Shown piece after piece: positions 59,646-64,000 of a stretch of DNA of 64,000 bases. The stretch covers positions 1-64,000 of the forward strand of contig NZ_BMYP01000001.1 of assembly GCF_014652335.1 (NCBI RefSeq). The letters run 5' to 3'. Under the pieces are notes generated by a model. The model was not told the origin of the DNA, did not search any database, and saw only the letters and a list, made by a program, of their open reading frames with translations. Both the position numbers and the translations under genes were made by a program. Each line of letters begins with the position of its first letter. Position 1 is the stretch's first letter. The stretch is from Vogesella fluminis. GTDB taxonomy: Bacteria > Pseudomonadota > Gammaproteobacteria > Burkholderiales > Chromobacteriaceae.

Positions 59646-60866
59646 ATGTCTGATATCAATAAAGTCGTACTTGCCTATTCCGGCGGCCTCGATACTTCGG
59701 TGATCCTGAAGTGGCTGCAAGACACCTACCAGTGCGAAGTGGTGACCTTTACCGCCGACCTGGGCCAGGGCGAAGAACTGGAACCGGCACGCCAGAAGGC
59801 GCTGCAGTTCGGCATCAAGCCGGAAAACATCTTTATCGACGACCTGCGCGAAGAATTCGTGCGCGACTTCGTGTTCCCGATGTTCCGTGCCAACACCGTG
59901 TATGAAGGCGAGTACCTGCTGGGTACCTCCATCGCCCGTCCGCTGATCGCCAAGCGCCAGATCGAGATCGCCAACCTGACCGGCGCCGACGCGGTATCGC
60001 ACGGCGCGACCGGCAAGGGTAACGACCAAGTGCGTTTCGAGCTGGGCTACTACGGCCTGAAGCCGGACGTGAAAGTGATCGCGCCGTGGCGCGAGTGGGA
60101 CCTGCTGTCCCGCGAAAAACTGCTGGCCTACGCCGAGAAGAACGGCATCCCGGTAGAAGCCAAGCACAAGGGCGGCGGCGCGCCGTACTCGATGGACGCC
60201 AACCTGCTGCACATCTCCTTCGAAGGCCGCCACCTGGAGAACCCGTCCGCCGAGGCCGAGGAAGCCATGTGGCGCTGGAGCGTGTCGCCGGAAGCGGCAC
60301 CGGATGCGCCGGAATATCTGGATGTGGAATTCGAGAAGGGCGACATCGTGGCGCTGAACGGCGTGCGCCTGAAGGCCCACGAAGTGCTGGCCAAGCTGAA
60401 CGAGCTGGGCGGCAAGCACGGCATCGGCCGTCTTGATCTGGTGGAAAACCGCTACGTGGGCATGAAGTCGCGCGGCTGCTACGAAACCCCGGGCGGCACC
60501 ATCATCCTGAAGGCGCACCGCGCCATCGAGTCCATCACCCTGGACCGTGAAGTGGCGCACCTGAAGGACGACCTGATGCCGCGCTACGCCAGCATGATCT
60601 ACAACGGCTACTGGTGGGCGCCGGAGCGCAAGGCGCTGCAGACCCTGATCGACTACACCCAGCAGAGCGTCAACGGCTGGGTGCGCCTGAAGCTGTACAA
60701 GGGCAACGTGATCGTGGTCAGCCGCGACTCGAAGACCGACTCACTGTTTGACATGAACATCGCGACCTTCGACGACGACGGCGGCGCCTACAACCAGGCC
60801 GACGCCGGCGGCTTCATCAAGCTGAACGCGCTGCGCATGCGCATCGCCGGCCGCCTGAACAAGTAA
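59646..60866 (+). CDS. argG: Argininosuccinate synthase
   Basis: Joins citrulline and aspartate using ATP, 406 residues. The N-terminal PP-loop motif AYSGGLDTS is clear, with [13 protein letters not shown] and the tetramerisation C-terminus. The start is the ATG at 59646 after AAAGAGA. A strong terminator follows. Confidence 0.96.
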   Translation: MSDINKVVLAYSGGLDTSVILKWLQDTYQCEVVTFTADLGQGEELEPARQKALQFGIKPENIFIDDLREEFVRDFVFPMFRANTVYEGEYLLGTSIARPLIAKRQIEIANLTGADAVSHGATGKGNDQVRFELGYYGLKPDVKVIAPWREWDLLSREKLLAYAEKNGIPVEAKHKGGGAPYSMDANLLHISFEGRHLENPSAEAEEAMWRWSVSPEAAPDAPEYLDVEFEKGDIVALNGVRLKAHEVLAKLNELGGKHGIGRLDLVENRYVGMKSRGCYETPGGTIILKAHRAIESITLDREVAHLKDDLMPRYASMIYNGYWWAPERKALQTLIDYTQQSVNGWVRLKLYKGNVIVVSRDSKTDSLFDMNIATFDDDGGAYNQADAGGFIKLNALRMRIAGRLNK

Positions 60867-60889
60867 GCCGGACTGATCCAGCTTGTCAG

Positions 60890-60916
60890 ACCGCACCTCC
60901 TGGGGTGCGGTTTTTT
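60890..60916 (+). terminator. Terminator after argG
   Basis: ACCGCACC-TCCTGG-GGTGCGGT with a T6 run gives a canonical rho-independent terminator 24 bases after the argG stop. A repeat word (minus orientation, 60935-60944) sits just beyond it. Confidence 0.88.
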
Positions 60917-60971
60917 ATTGCCGCTTTTATAATCTGCGGCCAACCTTACCGATCCGTATGCAGGGGGCAGC

Positions 60972-61175
60972 ATGAGCGAGGAAGAATTCACCAACTGGTC
61001 GATGGGCATCCTGCTCAGCGGGCTGATCATTTTCATGGGCTTCATCATCTGGGATCTGGGCAAGAAATCCGGCGCCGGCAAGACCGGCATGATCGCGCTG
61101 TTCGTGGTGCTGGGCTTCGGCGTGATGGGCTTCGTGTTCAAGAACATCCTGGTTGAATTCCTGGTGATGAAATGA
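60972..61175 (+). CDS. DUF2788 small membrane protein
   Basis: A 67-residue protein with two transmembrane helices (about residues 11-28 and 40-60) joined by a short basic turn ([10 protein letters not shown]). It matches the DUF2788 family of unknown function. It overlaps the next gene by four bases (ATGA), implying coupled translation. GGGGGCAG precedes the ATG. Confidence 0.75.
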   Translation: MSEEEFTNWSMGILLSGLIIFMGFIIWDLGKKSGAGKTGMIALFVVLGFGVMGFVFKNILVEFLVMK

Positions 61176-61792
61176 GCGGCGGCGCGCGACAGGAAAAGGG
61201 CGTCATCAGCCGCTGGCAGGACGAGCGCGGTTTCGGCTTCATCCAGCCGGAGCAGGGTGCGGCGCTGTTTGTGCACGTCAGTGCCTTTGCTGCCACGCCG
61301 CGCCGGCCGGCGGTGGGCGACGCGGTGTATTTCTTGCGCGCGCGGGACGACAAGGGCAAGCCACGCGCCAGCTGGGCCGCGTTCGCCGGGGTGCCACAGC
61401 AAGCGGTGACGGCGCGGGCGCTGCCGGACAACACGCCGCGGCCGTGGCTGGCGGTGCTGTTCGTGATCGTGCTGTGTGCGCTGTACGTGCGCGGCCTGCT
61501 GCCGCGCGACGTGCTGATGCTGTACGCGGTGATCAGCGTGCTGACGGTGCTGGTCTACCACCGCGACAAGGCGGCGGCACTGCGCAATCGCTGGCGCACG
61601 CAGGAGCGCACGCTGCACTGGCTGGCGCTGCTGGGCGGCTGGCCGGGCGCGATGCTGGCGCAATACTGGTTCCGCCACAAGTCGACCAAGCCGGCCTTTC
61701 GCCGCTGGTTCTGGGCGACGGTGCTGGGCAATGGTGCGCTGCTGGGCTGCGGCCTGTACCAGGGCGAGCGGCTGCTGGCGTTGCTGCGCTGA
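61172..61792 (+). CDS. Cold-shock domain plus DUF1294 membrane protein
   Basis: A 206-residue fusion. The N-terminal cold-shock domain (residues about 8-70) has the nucleic-acid-binding motifs RGFGFIQP and LFVHVSAF. The C-terminal half (DUF1294) has three or four membrane segments with the family motif [28 protein letters not shown]. The combination is known in proteobacteria; its function is not. It is translated with the DUF2788 gene. Confidence 0.85.
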   Translation: MSGGARQEKGVISRWQDERGFGFIQPEQGAALFVHVSAFAATPRRPAVGDAVYFLRARDDKGKPRASWAAFAGVPQQAVTARALPDNTPRPWLAVLFVIVLCALYVRGLLPRDVLMLYAVISVLTVLVYHRDKAAALRNRWRTQERTLHWLALLGGWPGAMLAQYWFRHKSTKPAFRRWFWATVLGNGALLGCGLYQGERLLALLR

Positions 61793-61845
61793 CAATTGCC
61801 GGGCGCGGCGCTAGAATATGCGGCAATTTTGATAAGGAAGATGTG

Positions 61846-62331
61846 ATGCCGTCATTTGATACCGTTTCCGAAGTGGATACCGTTGAAGTTCGCAACGCGG
61901 TCGACCAGACCAGCAAGGAAGTGGCGACCCGCTACGATTTCAAGGGCACCAGCGCCAGCCTGGAGCTGAAGGAAAAAGTGATTACCCTGCACGGTGACGC
62001 CGAATTCCAGATCCAGCAGATCATGGACATCCTGCTGGGCAAGCTGGCCAAGCGTGGCATTGACGTGCGTTGCCTGGAGTACGGCGACGTGAAGCAGGTC
62101 GGCGGCAACAAGGCCACTCAGACCGTCACCGTCAAGGAAGGCATCGAGACCGAGCTGGCAAAGAAGATCGTCAAGCTGATCAAGGACGCCAAGCTCAAGG
62201 TGCAGGCCAGCATTCAGGGTGAGGCCGTGCGCGTGAGCGGTGCCAAGCGCGACGACCTGCAGGCGGTGATGGCGCTGCTGCGCAAGGAAATTACCGATTT
62301 TCCGTTGCAGTTCAATAATTTCCGCGATTGA
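61846..62331 (+). CDS. yajQ: YajQ-family nucleotide-binding protein
   Basis: A 161-residue UPF0234 protein starting [15 protein letters not shown], with [10 protein letters not shown] and the C-terminal [13 protein letters not shown]. YajQ-type proteins bind nucleotides, and a Xanthomonas homologue binds c-di-GMP; this may be relevant given the PilZ-like protein in the window, but no link is shown. ATG at 61846 follows AAGGAAG. Confidence 0.93.
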   Translation: MPSFDTVSEVDTVEVRNAVDQTSKEVATRYDFKGTSASLELKEKVITLHGDAEFQIQQIMDILLGKLAKRGIDVRCLEYGDVKQVGGNKATQTVTVKEGIETELAKKIVKLIKDAKLKVQASIQGEAVRVSGAKRDDLQAVMALLRKEITDFPLQFNNFRD

Positions 62332-62389
62332 TCATTACCCGTCGCCAGAGCGTGTTCACGTCGCTCAGGTCGTGAGCAGGTTCTCATTG

Positions 62390-62420
62390 AAGAAGGCTGT
62401 CCGGTACGGGCAGCCTTCTT
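62390..62420. terminator. Terminator-like hairpin between convergent yajQ and selD
   Basis: AAGAAGGCTG and CAGCCTTCTT are perfect complements separated by eleven bases. The T-tract is short on both strands, but the position between convergent genes supports a two-way terminator. Confidence 0.65.
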
Positions 62421-62436
62421 GTCGTATGGCAATGGC

Positions 62437-63477
62437 TCAGCGCACGTGGATCTTCGCCTCGCCCTGCTGCAGGTTGCCGATGATGCTGGCGTAGCCGAAG
62501 CCGGCGGCGTGGAACTGCGCCAGCACGCTGTCGGCCGCCTCCGGCGCCACCGCCACCAGCAGGCCGCCGCTGGTCTGCGCATCGGCCAGCACCCGCAGCT
62601 GCCAGTCGGCCACGCTGTCGGCGGTGTGCACGTCCTCGCCGAAGCTGGCCAGGTTGCGCTCGATGGCGCCGGGGCCGTAGCCCTTCTCCGCCCACGCCTG
62701 CGCCTCGCGGATCACCGGCACCTTCGCCATGTCCAGATGCGCCGCCAGTTGCGAGCCGCGGCAGATTTCCAGCAGGTGGCCGAGCAGGCCGAAGCCGGTG
62801 ACGTCGGTCAGCGCGTGCACCTGGTCCATCGCTGCCAGCTGGCTGCCGACCTTGTTCAGCTGCGTGGTGGAGGCGATCAGCGCCTGATAGCCGGCGTCGT
62901 CCAGCTCGCCCTTCTTCATCGCCTGCGCCAGGATGCCGACGCCCAGCCCCTTGCCGAGGATCAGCACGTCGCCGTCTTTTGCATCGCAATTGCGCTTGAT
63001 TTGCTCGGGATGCATCAGCCCCATCACCACCAGGCCGTAGATCGGCTCCGGCGCGTCGATGGAGTGGCCGCCGGCGATCGGGATGCCCGCCTCGCGGCAC
63101 ACCGATTCGCCGCCCTGCAGGATGTCGCGGATGGTTTCCACCGGCAGCGTGTTCACCGGCATGCCGACGATGGCCAGCGCCATGATCGGCGTGGCGCCCA
63201 TCGCGTAGATGTCGGAGATGGCGTTGGTGGCGGCGATGCGGCCGAAGTCGCGCGCGTCATCGACAATCGGCAGGAAGAAGTCGGTGGTCGCCACCAGCGC
63301 CTGGCTGTCGTTGAGGCGGTACACCGCCGCGTCGTCGCTGGTTTCGGCGCCGACCAGCAGGTCCGGGTACGGCAGCTTGTCGCGGTTGCCTGCCAGGATC
63401 GCCTGCAATACCGACGGTGCAATTTTGCAGCCACATCCGCCACCGTGCGACAATTGCGTCAATCTGATTCCTGTCAT
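62437..63477 (-). CDS. selD: Selenide, water dikinase
   Basis: Makes selenophosphate from selenide and ATP, 346 residues. The active-site region GGGCGCKIAP holds C17 and K18, so this is the Cys form rather than the selenocysteine form. The glycine-rich DVTGFGLLGH and the metal-binding DDAAVY segments are present. The start is the ATG at 63477 with upstream GGAAGG; the longer frame runs antisense to mnmH. Selenophosphate is used by the adjacent MnmH for tRNA modification. Confidence 0.94.
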   Translation of the reverse strand: MTGIRLTQLSHGGGCGCKIAPSVLQAILAGNRDKLPYPDLLVGAETSDDAAVYRLNDSQALVATTDFFLPIVDDARDFGRIAATNAISDIYAMGATPIMALAIVGMPVNTLPVETIRDILQGGESVCREAGIPIAGGHSIDAPEPIYGLVVMGLMHPEQIKRNCDAKDGDVLILGKGLGVGILAQAMKKGELDDAGYQALIASTTQLNKVGSQLAAMDQVHALTDVTGFGLLGHLLEICRGSQLAAHLDMAKVPVIREAQAWAEKGYGPGAIERNLASFGEDVHTADSVADWQLRVLADAQTSGGLLVAVAPEAADSVLAQFHAAGFGYASIIGNLQQGEAKIHVR

Positions 63478-63496
63478 GGCCCACGCCTTCCTATCT

Positions 63497-64000
63497 ATGT
63501 TTTTCAAGCTCGCGACCGTAGCACAGCGCCACCAATTTGACGAGATCATCGACGTGCGCACCCCGGCGGAATTTGCCGAAGACCACATCCCCGGCGCCAT
63601 CAACTGCCCGGTGATGAGCGACGAGGAGCGCGTGCGCGTCGGCACCCTGTACAAGCAGGTGTCGCCGTTCGAGGCGCGCAAGGTCGGCGCCGCCATCGCC
63701 GCGCGCAATATCGCGCGCCACCTCGACGAACAGTTCGCGCGCCACCCCAAGTCGTGGCGCCCGCTGGTGTACTGCTGGCGCGGCGGGCAGCGCTCCGGCT
63801 CGATGGCGATCATCCTGGCGCAGATCGGCTGGGCGGCGCACCAGCTGCAAGGCGGCTACAAGGCCTATCGCCACCGGGTGCTGGAAGACCTCGCCACCCT
63901 GCCGCAGCAGTTCCGCTTCCGCGTGATCAGCGGCCCCACCGGCAGCGGCAAGAGCCGGCTGCTGGCGGCGCTGGCGGCACAGGGCGCGCAGGTGCTGGAT
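63497..64000 (+). CDS. mnmH: tRNA 2-selenouridine synthase, 5' part (cut by window end)
   Basis: N-terminal 168 residues of the SelU/YbbB/MnmH family, which converts 2-thiouridine to 2-selenouridine at the tRNA wobble position using selenophosphate. The rhodanese domain starts at DVRTPAEF and has the active Cys in VYCWRGGQRSGS. The P-loop GPTGSGKS follows near residue 152. The ATG at 63497 is used; an in-frame ATG at 63476 would overlap the selD start codon. Neither has a good Shine-Dalgarno sequence. It is divergent from selD with 19 bases between starts. Confidence 0.9.
   Translation, partial: MFFKLATVAQRHQFDEIIDVRTPAEFAEDHIPGAINCPVMSDEERVRVGTLYKQVSPFEARKVGAAIAARNIARHLDEQFARHPKSWRPLVYCWRGGQRSGSMAIILAQIGWAAHQLQGGYKAYRHRVLEDLATLPQQFRFRVISGPTGSGKSRLLAALAAQGAQVLD

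Overview
The window is high-G+C bacterial chromosome, densely packed with housekeeping genes. Gene content points to a betaproteobacterium of the order Neisseriales, most likely a Chromobacteriaceae relative (Chromobacterium/Vogesella/Aquitalea type). This is a judgement from the proteins and operon order (rluD-pgeF/bamD, prpB-prpC-acnD-prpF, rpoE-rseA-rseB-rseC-degP, lepA-lepB-rnc-era-recO-pdxJ-acpS-nagZ), not a database result.

Layout. 1-1117: mobile DNA, with the end of an apparent IS3-family element cutting off the 3' end of a tyrosine-integrase gene just downstream of nrdA. 1118-11692: nrdA (tandem NrdR-like boxes upstream), pgeF, rluD, bamD, glnB, purL. 11759-16753: a two-gene NAD-type formate dehydrogenase and tdk. 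16887-21643: a thioesterase, a MgtC/DUF4010 membrane protein, and the isoprenoid operon xseB-ispA-dxs. 21848-31531: an SDR, a large protein with PilZ-like motifs, a patatin/barrel autotransporter, xerC, a MoxR ATPase, a TerB-like protein, a second thioesterase, a universal stress protein, an XRE regulator, the 4.5S SRP RNA and a periplasmic binding protein. 31703-38236: methylcitrate-cycle genes for propionate. 38492-42664: sigma-E operon and envelope proteolysis. 42728-50821: translation/secretion/RNA/cofactor operon. 50928-58381: SulP transporter, map, DUF3579, dinG and a PLP decarboxylase. 58685-62331: argF, argG, small membrane proteins, yajQ. 62437-64000: selD and divergent mnmH, cut by the window end.

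The most striking signal is not a gene. The non-palindromic 10-mer GTTGGCCGCA (extended form near CAAGGTTGGCCGCAA) occurs 42 times by hand count, 21 on each strand, about once per 1.5 kb. Copies fall inside genes in several reading frames and in intergenic gaps, where two pairs sit as inverted repeats. This is the pattern of DNA-uptake signal sequences in Neisseria and Pasteurellaceae, but the word differs from both. It is proposed as a candidate uptake or other genome-wide signal sequence.

The rest is mostly conventional. Other points worth a look are the IS-truncated integrase next to nrdA, a compressed NuoE-like iron-sulfur motif fused to the formate dehydrogenase beta subunit, PilZ-like c-di-GMP motifs in an otherwise unrecognised 507-residue protein, a GFA-family gene inside the propionate cluster, and selD/mnmH start codons that lie back to back.
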